NCBI GenBank assembly: GCA_001600175.1 | Contig: BCJC01000001.1 | Coordinates: 886,065-950,064 of the forward strand | Reading direction: 5' to 3' | DNA from: Erythrobasidium yunnanense | Taxonomy: Eukaryota; Basidiomycota; Cystobasidiomycetes; Erythrobasidiales; Erythrobasidiaceae | DNA: 64,000 nucleotides | Shown here: one piece after another, positions 47,697-60,172 of the stretch | How the letters are laid out: each line of letters starts with the position of its first letter | Position numbering within the stretch: the first letter of the stretch is position 1 | Notes under the pieces: model-generated | Databases searched by the model: none | What the model was told of the DNA's origin: nothing | What the model saw: only the letters and a program-made list of their open reading frames with translations | Made by a program: the position numbers and the translations under genes

Positions 47697-48295
47697 CCAA
47701 TCTTCGCCCATGACTTGCAGGAGAGCACGTATACCCAAAGCCATTGTGTCTGAAGAGCTCAAGGCCGCTCGAGCAGACGTCTACCTGGACCTGCTAGCCC
47801 AAGCACCATTCCAGGATGCAGCCGAGCTTTGGATCGGTCCGAAGCTGAGCAAAACGAAATATGGCCGGTTCGACGTGACTATGGTAAAACTGTAGCATAG
47901 ACCGCTAGAGAATAGTAGACAAAGATTATCAGCTTTGGACTTTCATAGCTTCAGCAAGCCGATAGATGCCCAATATAACAGTTGTTGATACACCATACAA
48001 ATCTGCCGAAGGTCTACAATGCTATGCTAACCAACAAGAACGAGAAGAAAGCACAAACAACTGCCCCGAATCCCAAAGGCAGGATGGGAATCCAGAAGAA
48101 AGTAGATGAAAATACGGGGAAGAGGAACTTGAGCTCGTAGTAGTACTGCACTTGGTGACGAGCTGTGAATGCCGAGATCTTGCTCGGGGAGCATGCCTGC
48201 ATATGGAACCCGCGGTAGGGGCTGGGAAGTAGCGCTCAGAACATATTAGAAGAGGTGCCGAGAGATGTCCAACACATGGTATGTGAGACTTGACG
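47697..48295. other. Convergent 3' region with a 61-residue open frame
   Basis: Lies between the 3' ends of COX20 and ARL1. A plus-strand frame at 47710-47895 starts MTCRRARIPKAIVSEELKAA and looks protein-like but has no recognised family. It may be a small gene or chance. Nothing else seen. Confidence 0.3.
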
Positions 48296-49193
<898 letters not shown>

Positions 49194-49670
49194 ACGAAGA
49201 TACGGTTAAGAGGCAACAACAAGAAGGAGCGCGTAGATTGAGTTTCCTCGTCTGGACTTTCGCAGAAGATGTTAGAGTAGTAATATACATACTATCGAGC
49301 CTTCGTGCTTCTAAGGAGAAGCGAAGGTTTGGGCGGCGCGACTTGCTAGATATCAAACTGCGGGGGGCCGCTCTTGAAGACAAGTGCTGGGAAGGTATGG
49401 AATTAGAGAAAGTAATATCGCCATGCATTGCATGCAAACGCATTTGCTGTGGAAGTAATGATTCGCATTACAACAGTCCCTATAACAGAGAATGGGTCTA
49501 GATAAGCCAGATAGTAGCTTATACGGATTTTCAGGGGGTATGCATGAGCACAGCAATCATGGAGTTATACCCATTGAAGCAGTAGCATTGCGAAGCGACA
49601 TTCTCGATTTACGCCCTGCAGGTTCGAGATCAGCGAATCTGCTTTCGTACCAACAATTCCCCTTCATCAC
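49194..49670. promoter_or_regulatory. Upstream region of ARL1 and 3' flank of PRMT1
   Basis: 477 bp. No gene or clear element seen. Confidence 0.35.
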
Positions 49671-51377
<1,707 letters not shown>

Positions 51378-51905
51378 TTTGGTTGTCTCGATTGTCTGAA
51401 GAAAGAACAAGGTTGACTCTGCTCTTATCGCTGACAAGCATTGCCGAAATGCAGAAGTAGTCTGGATACAGATCTAGATAGTCAAGGTAGAAGCAAGATA
51501 CAGTACGGACGTTTCACTCTGTCCATGCTGGGACCTCCCCCGAAGAACAAGCAACACCATTCTGGGCTTTGCAGCAGCTAGCCAGATGACGCATCGAGGC
51601 TCCTTACTAAATCTATCCATCCCCTCCGTGTCCTGTACACCTCTCCATGTCCCGCAACCCTCGCTGAGCAGGGTCCTTAACGCTATGCGGCACGACGATG
51701 CTAAGCACTGTTGACATCACCCTTGACAGTGCTTCAAAGGCTGCTGACCTATGTCAGTCGGAAGTGGTGCAGAACGAAGAGATGAAGGGTCCTGGTTACG
51801 ACCCGCAAAACCTTTCAATCTAACAGGCCATAAAATCGGTGGACGTGCTTCGACCTGCTGTCTCCTCTGCTTCATCACAGTAACTTCAGAACATTTCAAG
51901 CAGAT
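51378..51905. promoter_or_regulatory. Divergent region between PRMT1 and family B gene B1
   Basis: 528 bp between opposite start codons; should carry both promoters. No recognisable element. Confidence 0.4.
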
Positions 51906-52583
51906 ATGAAACCTTCCACTGCCCTCGCTGCCGCAACTGGACTCGCCGCAGTCGTAAGTGCTAGAGCAATCCCTGCTGCAGACACAAAGCATGCAATAAG
52001 CGTCCGTACAAACATTTCTGGTGAGCCGTTTATACCGTCCCGTGGTCTGCCAGATCCTGACACACCGTGACAAGCCGCTTCTCCGCCTGCTCTGTCTCGC
52101 CGATCCCGTAGCGTGGATCTGCGTCCGCTATCCGATGGCACCCTCAGCACGGGCACCAGGCAGCAAAACATAGACGCTATCTCTGTCAGCATGACACCGC
52201 CGAGTGCACCAGATGCTAAGCGAAAGGCTCGATCGGCTAGCACCACTTCTACGAAATCTACCAGATCTCGCTCGGCTAGCGTCTCGTCAGCCTCATCTGC
52301 CAACGCGAACAAGTTTCAGCACCTCGTGCCGCGGGTCATCGTCCACAGTAATAGTGACGGAAGGTACCTGCCTGACAACTCCACGTGCCCAGAGACAGGG
52401 ATCTGGGACACGCGATGGCATCGTTGCCGCACCGAGCAAGATGAAATAAAAGAACGAGAAGATGCTGCAAACAAAACAGAGCTGGAGCGACGGGTCATGA
52501 TCGGCGTCCCAACTGTGCTCGGCGGCGTCGCTGTGCTGGGCATCGCTGGCCGTTGCGTCTACAGGATTAAGAGGGGATACTAG
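51906..52583 (+). CDS. Family B protein B1 (signal peptide, Cys motif, one membrane segment)
   Basis: Two exons, about 207 residues. Signal peptide MKPSTALAAATGLAAVVSAR. After an intron ending GACAAG near 52077 come a basic Ser-rich region (SRRSRSVDL), the block ISVSMTP, and a linker RKARSASTTSTKSTRSRSAS. Then follow DGRYLPDNS and the motif CPETGIWDTRWHRC with TEQDEIK after it. The membrane segment is VMIGVPTVLGGVAVLGIAG, ending in YRIKRGY. Layout predicts a type I membrane protein with an extracellular basic linker and a very short cytosolic tail. First of seven paralogues in the array; closest in its N-terminus to B4 and B5. Function unknown. Confidence 0.75.
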
Positions 52584-52863
52584 CGATCGCGAATGATCCC
52601 GGCCTGGTCTCTGTATGTCAAGCGATCCTTGGGCAGCTTTCCGATACCCCCTCAATCTTGTGGGCTCTCTTGTAGCAATGAGACTTTCTGTGATCAATAT
52701 CTAGACTTTGGGATGTTGTGTCAGATTACGGTATCCTGGGCGATATGAAACTGCAGCTCTTTGAAACAACCCGCTTACCTTTGCTCCAACATCTCAAGCC
52801 GCAAGCTTCAGATGCTGTGACAATTCTGGAGCACGACAGACTGATATATCAGAGGCGATCATT

Positions 52864-53870
52864 ATGTCAGGCAAACCACCATCCCATACTCTTCCCGCAG
52901 ACTACACGCGCGGAGTTGCGTACTGGGAAACACAGGCGCCGACATTGGATGGTGTTCTAGGAGGATATGGCAGCCTCACTCGCATCGACGCTCTCTCATC
53001 GCGAACCTTCATCCTCACCGTATGTCCCGGGCTTTCCAGCATTGCTGCAGCATCCACTTCAAAAAGCAGCGAAGACAGCTTACAACCACAAAAGAAGCGT
53101 AAAAGAAGAGCTCTAGACGTAGGATGTGGGATAGGAAGGGTCAGCGAAAGCGTCCTCGTCCCCTTGCTGGACGAAGTGGACCTCGTAGAGCCCGCAGACC
53201 ATTTCATTCGCGAAGCATACAGAGCAGCGACTGCAGGAGAGTGGCGATCATTAGAGAAAGCGAAGCAACAAGATGGTCAGAGTAGGCATCTAAGGTTCTA
53301 CAAGAAGGGATTACAGGATTTCCACCCTGCCAAACGGGAGAATGAAGGCTTGATAGAAGAACTGCACATTGGAGAAGCTACACAAGAAGAGCCACAGCCA
53401 GGCTACGACGTGGTGATGTGCCAATGGTGTTTGGGGCATCGTGAGTCGCCTTAAGTCACGCCATATTGCGCTGAAACTCGAGCATCTCCGCAGTGTCCGA
53501 CAGCCAACTTGTCACCTTTCTTGACGAATGCAAAGCGTCACTCAGGAATCCAGGCGAGAGCGTAATCATAGTCAAAGAAAACACTACACGCGTCGGAACC
53601 CGAGAATACGATTCACAAGATCATTCGTGGACGAGGTAAGACTGCCTTCTATTGACCAACGTTATTCCTCATCGTTGTTCATGCTCCTTTCGCAGATCGA
53701 AGACGCTATTCCAGGACATCTTCGCAAAAGCCGGCTTGAAGGTCGTCAGAGACGATGCGCAGAAAGGCTTCCCGAAAGATCTCTTTCCAGTGCACATGTG
53801 AGTACACAAGGATGCCTATCTACGTATACGGCTTGTCTGATGATGCCATTGCAGGTGGGCTCTTCGGTGA
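52864..53870 (+). CDS. TAE1: N-terminal Xaa-Pro-Lys methyltransferase TAE1 (NTMT1 family)
   Basis: SAM-dependent alpha-N-methyltransferase acting on proteins with processed X-Pro-Lys N-termini such as ribosomal proteins Rpl12 and Rps25. Starts MSGKPPSHTLPADYTRGVAY. Motifs: YWETQAPTLDGVLGGYGSL, RIDALSSRTFI, RALDVGCGIGRVSESVL, VDLVEPADHFI and VVMCQWCLGH; after introns LSDSQLVTFLDECKASLR, VIIVKEN, SWTRSKTLFQDIFAKAGL and FPKDLFPVHMWALR. The last intron (about 53801-53853) splits the Met codon of PVHM. A low-complexity Ser/Lys insert sits before the SAM motif. Embedded between family B members B1 and B2. Confidence 0.87.
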
Positions 53871-54291
53871 TGGCCAGGGATCTGAACAAACCGGGGACTC
53901 TAGTCGGCGATGTACAGCAGCAGCATAGTTTACTAGCATCTTTTATCCCAATCGGTGGTGTGTTCTCATACTAACACTCTATTCCAGCACAAGTTGGCCG
54001 GGTAAGCTGATCCATGTTGACCCTCCGCAATGACAGGTTTACGAATCCCAAGGAGCTTCAGCCGCTTACATGTTCAAGTGTTGCCTTGCAAGATACGACA
54101 GGACGAAGCACCCGTTGTACACGCGCTTTCACATCGACAGACAGTAAACCTCCCCTTGTGCTCGAAAACCCTGTCGACTTGCTCACCCGTGCAAGCTGTT
54201 GGCCGCCTCTCTCTGTCTCTCTCTGCATCCGCAAAAGTATCGCAACTCACGGACATACTGCGTCAATCTCGCTAGCATCGACAAAGTCGAC
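53871..54291. other. Intergenic region TAE1-B2
   Basis: 421 bp holding the TAE1 3' flank and B2 promoter. A TC-rich tract (CTCTCTCTGTCTCTCTCTGC-like) lies near 54206-54226, about 65-85 bp before the B2 start. Confidence 0.4.
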
Positions 54292-54945
54292 ATGAGAGCT
54301 TCACACATCGCTGCTGCAGGACTTGGAAGTGTGCTCGTGGGTGCCGCCACTCAAGCTACTTCGACCACCGCCCGAAACGTCGCTGCCGCGTCTGAAACAC
54401 CAAGTAAGCAGGCTAACAGGCAAACAGTCATCATCATCGTAGCCAACTCTCATTGTGCAGCTACCAATCTCTACCGAGTGCCACGCACCAAATCTGGCTC
54501 AGCAGCTGGTGACACTGTACATGCACGAGCGGAAGGGCGAGATGGTCCTGTGATCAATGTCCGAATGACTCCGAAGGACGGCAAACGCAAAAGTCAAAGA
54601 GCCCGCTCAGTAAGCGGTGCATCCGATAAATCAGCAGTCTCTAACGCCTCGGTTCGTGCAAACGAACGAGATGAGCGCTTCAAACCTGATTCGAAATGTC
54701 TCGAGACTGGCGCATATGACACCCACCTCGATCGCTGCATCAAGCAAGCCGATGTCAACTCTGGCAACGAAATTCAGAAGCTTGTCTGAGCGAATGAGCA
54801 ATGTCACAAAGACACCAGATTCTACCGAAATATGGGATGGACCCTCATCGGCACCAATTTTCTGCTTGGTAGTGCTTTATTGGCACCGACCCTCGCAGAT
54901 TGCGTTCGCATAAGACGAGCTCGTGCTCAAAAGGCTGGAGTCTGA
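54292..54945 (+). pseudogene. Family B protein B2, stop codon before the membrane segment
   Basis: Signal peptide MRASHIAAAGLGSVLVGAAT; after one intron come VINVRMTPKDGKRKSQRARS and DERFKPDSKCLETGAYDTHL with DRC, then EIQKLV and TGA at 54787-54789. The same frame continues past the stop through WTLIGTNFLLGSALLAPTLA and CVRIRRARAQKAGV, matching the membrane segment and basic tail of B3, to a second TGA at 54943-54945. B2 therefore either encodes a secreted form without anchor or is a young pseudogene. N-terminus and tail are closest to B3. Confidence 0.65.
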
Positions 54946-55336
54946 GCATACTGTCAGCGCTCTCAAAGCTGGTGTACGATTTGTCAAACGAGTGCTCAGG
55001 TGCTCGCAATGATCGTCAATCCTACTGAAATACCTCACCGATGGCTTACTGGTGCCCAGAACTGACTCCTTCACCCAAATCCAAACGCTAGGTTCTTAAA
55101 GCCGCTCATCTGATCAGCAACTCTAGGAAGCCTTATCGAAAACTCGCACGTCCTGTAAGTACGACAGCACACAATAAGCACTGCTCTTGCTGACTTCAGA
55201 TACAGTCAGGCAAGCATCAGGCATCGCCCTTCTGGCAGGCTTTTCTGCCCAACTCACGATGAATCGCTTCTTTCGTTTCGACTTTCACATCCGCTTCCAG
55301 CTCAAATTCGTAACGTTTCTTCATTATCAGCAAATC
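54946..55336. other. Intergenic region B2-B3
   Basis: 391 bp, presumably the B3 promoter. No feature recognised. Confidence 0.35.
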
Positions 55337-55963
55337 ATGAGAGCATCAAAGTTCGTAGCCGCAGCCGGACTAGGTGGAGCAGTCACGCATGCACTGGCAC
55401 AATCGACCGGGCGCGATGACTCGACCATCAGCGGCGTTTCAATGTCACCAGGTAAGCCACTGAAGAGCCTGTGGACTTACTAGAGCTGACTCAGCCCGCT
55501 TTCATCTTGAGTTCCTACGACTCTTGCCCGAACAGTATGCGTCTCACGCAAGCCCGATGACCAACCTGTCAGCGGTATCTATGCACAAGGCGGCCGCGGA
55601 CGAGGATGACTCTCGATGATCGACGTTCGCATTACTCCGAAAAGCTTTGAAGGCAGGATGAAGAGACCCCGCGGCCGTGCGGAAACTCCAACTGGACCAT
55701 CAGCAGATCGCATCACCAAAAGAGATGTACGCCTCGATGCTGATACGGATGCTGAAAACGCCATACAGAAAGCAGATGCAGTCACCGACAGACGCAAGCG
55801 AGACTATAAGGCACTTGACAAGAAGTACAAGTTGACCCTCGGAATCCTTGGCGGCAGTGCAGCACTGAATCTGGTTTCCGTTGGCACGTTTGCCGCTCCC
55901 CTCACCGCAGAATGCGTACGAAAAAGACGAACTCGTGCTCGTGCTCGGGCTGCTGCTGTTTGA
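55337..55963 (+). pseudogene. Family B protein B3, in-frame stop and degenerate Cys motif
   Basis: Signal peptide MRASKFVAAAGLGGAVTHAL. After an intron of about 90 nt the frame reads CVSRKPDDQPVSGIYAQGGR and then TGA at 55607-55609. It continues in frame with MIDVRITPKSFEGRMKRPRG, ALDKKYKLTLGILGG, a membrane segment LNLVSVGTFAAPL and a tail CVRKRRTRARARAAAV. The C-x-E-T-G motif that marks the family is missing; DRITKRDVRLDADTDAEN stands in its place. Stop codon plus motif loss make a pseudogene likely. Confidence 0.6.
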
Positions 55964-56285
55964 CCGGGACGAGCTGTAAGGTTCACGTGTACGCGATGAA
56001 CCTCGGTAATCTTTCCTACTACTCACATGCGACAATGTGCCGTCAATACTTATCAAACAAAAACCTTGGCGTGCCGAGGTTTGCAAGCAGCCTTTCACTC
56101 CGTCCCTTGATCACAAACCACAGAGCCTTTCTTACCAACTGTGTGAGGTCCGGTTCTCGATGTGAATGAGTCAGAAAGGCCCTTTCTTTCCAGGGAGACA
56201 ATCGCTTAAAATCCGCCGTATAAGTACCCCAAGTTCCGGATCAAGCGTCTGCTCTGCTTTCAACTGAATCAGCAACAGTAGCAAG
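55964..56285. other. Intergenic region B3-B4
   Basis: 322 bp, presumably the B4 promoter. No feature recognised. Confidence 0.35.
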
Positions 56286-56918
56286 ATGAGACCCACCGCT
56301 TTCGTCGCTGCAACTGGCTTCGCTGCCGCAACTAGCGCAAGAGCTATACCAAGTCAAAGTCAAGGTAAAGCCGTTCTCATCAATGGGACCGATGTTGGTG
56401 GGTGATCTGGTCGATACGTTCATAGGCAGCTTATTGACGCTTCAGCAGCAGAACCATCGACCAGCACCGTGCAAAGACGAGCGAACAGTTTGGGCTTAAC
56501 TAGAGGTGCACGCATCGATAGTGCAATCCATGCCCGCACACCGGACGACACCATTGTTGTCAATATGACTCGATCTAGTGCTCAAGACCCGCGTCGCAAG
56601 TCCCGCTCAGCCAGCTTAGCATCAACAGCGTCCGGCGAGGCAACTGCGATGCACAATCTCGTGCGTCGAAAGAACAACAACGGCTACAGCAACGGCGATG
56701 GACGATACGTCCGTGACGACAAGTGCGCCGAGACTGGTATATGGGACACAAGCAAAGGCCGGTGCAAGACCAAACAAGATGACATCGATGCAGCAATCAA
56801 GGCCAAGAAAGAGGACCGCACTAACAAAATAGGCATCATCGCCACTGCGTCTATCTGCGGCCCGATTGTTCTCGGCGGAGCAGGTTACGGGCTATACAGA
56901 TGCTTCAGACGTCGATGA
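56286..56918 (+). CDS. Family B protein B4
   Basis: Two exons. Signal peptide MRPTAFVAATGFAAATSARA; intron from about 56366 to a CAG near 56446; then a stretch with QRRANSLGL, the block IVVNMTRSSAQDPRRKSRSA, LASTAS, DGRYVRDDK and the motif CAETGIWDTSKGRC followed by KTKQDDIDAA. Membrane segment IGIIATASICGPIVLGGAGY with a tail LYRCFRRR. Intact. It shares RRANSL with B5, its nearest relative. A representative, undamaged member of the array. Confidence 0.75.
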
Positions 56919-57350
56919 GCGTCCAGAACCAGCAGAGGCAGGAAGGTTAAAAACTCTCGACTGTTGTGGGTTGAGTGTTGGCTCATATGAGAATCTCTAA
57001 GACAGCCGCGAAATCTGAAGAGACTTGCGACGAGGCGCCGGCAAAGGCCGGCATTTCCTTGAGTCTAGAACACTACGGTGGTCGCACCCATCAGTCTTCC
57101 CTGCAGATACTGGCAGACGCCAATACGAGACTCTCGTCAATCGAAGAGTCTGTACGCACCTGACGATCACCGCGTCGCCTTCTGACAAGTTCAGCTGCCC
57201 TCGCAAGGCTTGAACAAGTCGACATCACTCGAGCGCGTACTCGAGACGGAAGGCTGGATGCACGCCAAAACCACGATGCAATGATTTCGCCTTTCACAGT
57301 TGAAGGTCGACAAAGGCCTCTTATTGCGACCGTAAGACCTTTCAAGCAGC
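56919..57350. other. Intergenic region B4-B5
   Basis: About 430 bp. Several short frames but no gene. An in-frame TAA at 57333-57335 closes the B5 reading frame upstream. Confidence 0.35.
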
Positions 57351-58044
57351 CCTGGCATCAACCCACTTATCGCTGCAACAGGCGTTGGCGCATTTGCGAG
57401 CGCTCGGGCGCTACCCGTTGAAGCTGCTGGCCGGTCAGTGGCTTCAAGAATGAGAACGCCCGGTGAGCCTTGTATATCGTTCCTCAACAAGCCGAATACG
57501 CTGACTTCATTGACAAGGCGTTTCGGCAACTACCCTGAACCGGAGAGCAAACAGTCTAGATGTCCGCAATCCACCCTGTGCAAAGAGGGCACACCGTGAT
57601 GCTCCTGTCATCGATGTCAGCATGACTTCAACAGGCAGTCGACGCCAATCTATCAAAGCTCGCTCGGGCAGCGCTGTGTCCAGCTCTCCAGGCCGCGCCG
57701 CGAGGACCGAAGAACGCTACAGAGCATCCTGGAAGTGCCATGAGACTGGAATACATGACAACCTGCAGAATCGTTGTGTGACGAAGCAAAACATGGAGAC
57801 GCAACCTTTGGCCCAGAAGCTGCTAAAAGACTACGAAGACCTGGCCCAGCTTCATCTAGAAGAGGTGACCGCTAACGACCAATTGCGCCGCACTGTGCGA
57901 ATCCAAGATTACGGCCTAAAACTCGGTCTGGTGTGCTCGGTGAGCTCACTGCTCTTAAGCAGTGGGGCTCTCAAATGTGCGACCAAACAGTTCAAGGCTG
58001 GGAGCCGCGAAAGACGTGGAAGTCAAGCTTCTTCTACATGCTGA
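57351..58044 (+). pseudogene. Family B protein B5, start codon apparently lost
   Basis: The open frame has NPLIAATGVGAFASARALPV, which aligns with the signal peptides of B1 and B4. No ATG precedes it in frame: codons reach back to TAA at 57333 without one. The position matching the B4 start codon is CCT at 57351. Downstream the gene is intact: an intron (about 57461-57520), RRANSLDVRN, VIDVSMTSTGSRRQSIKARS, EERYRASWK, CHETGIHDNLQNRC with VTKQ, a longer helical segment (KLLKDYEDLAQLHLEEV), a membrane segment LKLGLVCSVSSLLLSSGAL and a basic tail. Use of the first in-frame ATG, near 57447, would remove the signal peptide. Confidence 0.55.
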
Positions 58045-58426
58045 GCACGGTCTTAGCATCTAGGGCATCCAGCAAGGATACTTGTCACACTTCTATCTTT
58101 TTGTGCTTCGACTTGTGCTTCATGCCTCTACACATCTAGAAAGCACGGCCCCAAAGGGCGCTGAGACAATGCTAGCTAGCTCTCGCTAGCCTCTGTACTG
58201 GTAGCTTCATCCGCTCACAAGCAGAGGCCGCACACAACATGAAGGCACGGATAGTCTCCATTACCGCCTTTCATGCTCCACCTTTTCAAGGGTCAGCCTT
58301 GCAAGTGAACCGGATCATAAGGGCTACTGAACAAAGGTTCTAGCGCTTTAAAGCCCCCAACTTTCCCACTACCCTGTTCTCCTCACACTCACACAGACAA
58401 GACATCTTCAGACTCGGTTCAACAGC
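58045..58426. other. Intergenic region B5-B6
   Basis: 382 bp, presumably the B6 promoter. A short palindromic-looking string GCTAGCTAGCTCTCGCTAGC lies near 58171-58190. Nothing else seen. Confidence 0.35.
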
Positions 58427-59076
58427 ATGAGAGCAAGAGACATCATCGCGGCCGCTGGCACGGCTGGAGCTTTGGTCAACTGCCAAGCTACACAACCTTC
58501 AACCTCTCTATCGAATGTGACACGTAATGGACTGAGTAGGTCAGCTCCACTTGCTATCACACATTGTACTGACGTCGATCCTGTAAAGCCGGCACCGAGG
58601 CCTTGTCGCTCAACGTGGATGGCAAATGGTCCAAATGCACAACTCCGCAGCTCGCTCTGTCCAAGAATCAGGATGCAGGCATCATATCTGTCAATATGAC
58701 TGGTCGATCCACGAAACCTCAATCAGTTAGCGCTCCGCCAGTTTCCACTGGCAAGTCTATCAAATCTGGTGACGATTCTGGCACGGTCGGTAAGCAGGGG
58801 AATCCCAGATACATCGCTGCAGACAGGTGCCCCGGGACCGGCCAATGGGATGCTAGGTACGGTCGCTGCAGGACCAAGCAAGATTACCGCGCTGAAGACA
58901 GGGAACGCCGACGTAAGGTGCACAATGTGGCTGTGATAGGGGCTCTAGCAGGCCTCACATTGACCAGCGCTGCGGGAGCTGTAGCAGCTGGTGCTGACTT
59001 GCGGCGTCTCAAGCAGGAGGAGAAACGACTGGGAATGCCAGTATCTCGGACTGGTGGCCGGAAGAAGTCGGAGTAG
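58427..59076 (+). CDS. Family B protein B6
   Basis: Two exons. Signal peptide MRARDIIAAAGTAGALVNCQ, then TSLSNVTRNGL before an intron of about 58 nt (58531-58588). Then SLNVDGKWSKC, the block IISVNMTGRS, a Ser/Lys linker, NPRYIAADR, the motif CPGTGQWDARYGRC with RTKQDYRAEDR, a membrane segment NVAVIGALAGLTLTSAAGA and a charged tail RRLKQEEKRLGM ending GGRKKSE. Intact. Closest to B7 (shared TSLSN.TRNGL). Confidence 0.75.
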
Positions 59077-59351
59077 ACTTTCCTGTACCAGTTTGAAAGC
59101 TTTGCTGTCGCTGAACTCAACGTATATTCACGACAAGACATCTGCTCGAAGTGAGGTCTGAAAGATGTGGCTGATTATCCATGCGATGGACCTGTTGCTC
59201 AGGATCTCCACTTCAGCTAATGACATTGTGAGCTTACAAAGGGAAAAGGACTTGAAAAGTATTACTTGGCCAAAGGAGAGGGTTTCAGGATTGCAGGCGC
59301 CCGTCGCCCAGAGGCTCCTGCATCCTGTCCGAACGAAGAACCGTGAGAAAC

Positions 59352-60042
59352 ATGAGAGCTACCAACTTGATCGCAGCCGCTGGCACGACCGCAGCTCTGG
59401 TGAACAGTCAAGGTGGTCCGCAAATTCCGACTTCGCTTTCGAACTTAACGCGCAACGGGCTCGAGAGTACGTTCATACTCACGTTTCAGTGGCCTCTATG
59501 CTGATGTCGCCATTCTTATAGCTGGAGGGAACAATGTTCCATCGCTTAACTCGTACGGAAAGTGTGATCGATCTGCAGCTCCTCAGCTGCAGCCAAAGCA
59601 TCAAACCGAGTGCCCAGCCAAGGCCATCAGAGACTGCGGTGATGGGCGAACGTATAGCGTAAGCTGGCCTGCACCGGCTCACTCCAATGGTCCAAAACTG
59701 TCGGCGAGCCCTCGCCCCCGTCGCGGATGCCGTGGTGTTATACGTACTCCACAGTACGTACGCGACAGCACATGCGAAGAGACGGGCTTCGTCGATACGA
59801 GCACGAAGGATGGCCGCTGCGTCGATAGCCAGTACTTTGTGGATCGTCGTGCTGAACGCCAGAGGCAGGAGAAGCGGCGGGATCAGCGTATGGTCTTTGC
59901 AGGTGCGGTGGGGTGGACATTCGCTTTGGCTGCTGCTGCAGGAACTGCCTATGCTGGCGAAGCAAGCGACCGGAGACAGGGAGGAAGTCAGCGAAGGGCA
60001 TCTTCGGCGTCCCAGACCAGCGGACGTCCACAGAGAGAATAG
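59352..60042 (+). CDS. Family B protein B7
   Basis: Two exons. Signal peptide MRATNLIAAAGTTAALVNSQ, TSLSNLTRNGLE, intron about 59467-59520, then GGNNVPSLNSYGKC. The middle is more cysteine-rich than in other members (CPAKAIRDCGD, RRGCRGV). The motif is CEETGFVDTSTKDGRC, two residues longer than elsewhere, then a basic stretch ERQRQEKRRDQR, membrane segment MVFAGAVGWTFALAAAAGTA and a Gln/Arg/Ser tail. It lacks the I-x-V-x-M-T block of the other copies. Intact. Confidence 0.7.
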
Positions 60043-60172
60043 CATTGTACGTCTTGCACGAGAGGAATCTTCATATCAGAACATCGCCTGTCGTTTGAAT
60101 TGCTGTTTACGCGTGCTTCTTTGCCTTAAACACCCTCAAACATCAGCTTTCCTCTCGCTTGATGAGCTTACG

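Noticed and set aside
47710-47895. 61-residue frame after COX20
   Set aside because: Looks protein-like but has no family, no flanking exons and lies in a convergent 3' region; kept only as a note in the gap entry.
49610-49640. String GGTTCGAGATC resembling a tRNA B box
   Set aside because: No matching A box or acceptor stem could be found around it.
54292-55963. UGA recoding (readthrough or selenocysteine) in B2 and B3
   Set aside because: Fungi of this type are not known to use selenocysteine, stop contexts are weak, and B3 has also lost the family motif, so decay explains it better.
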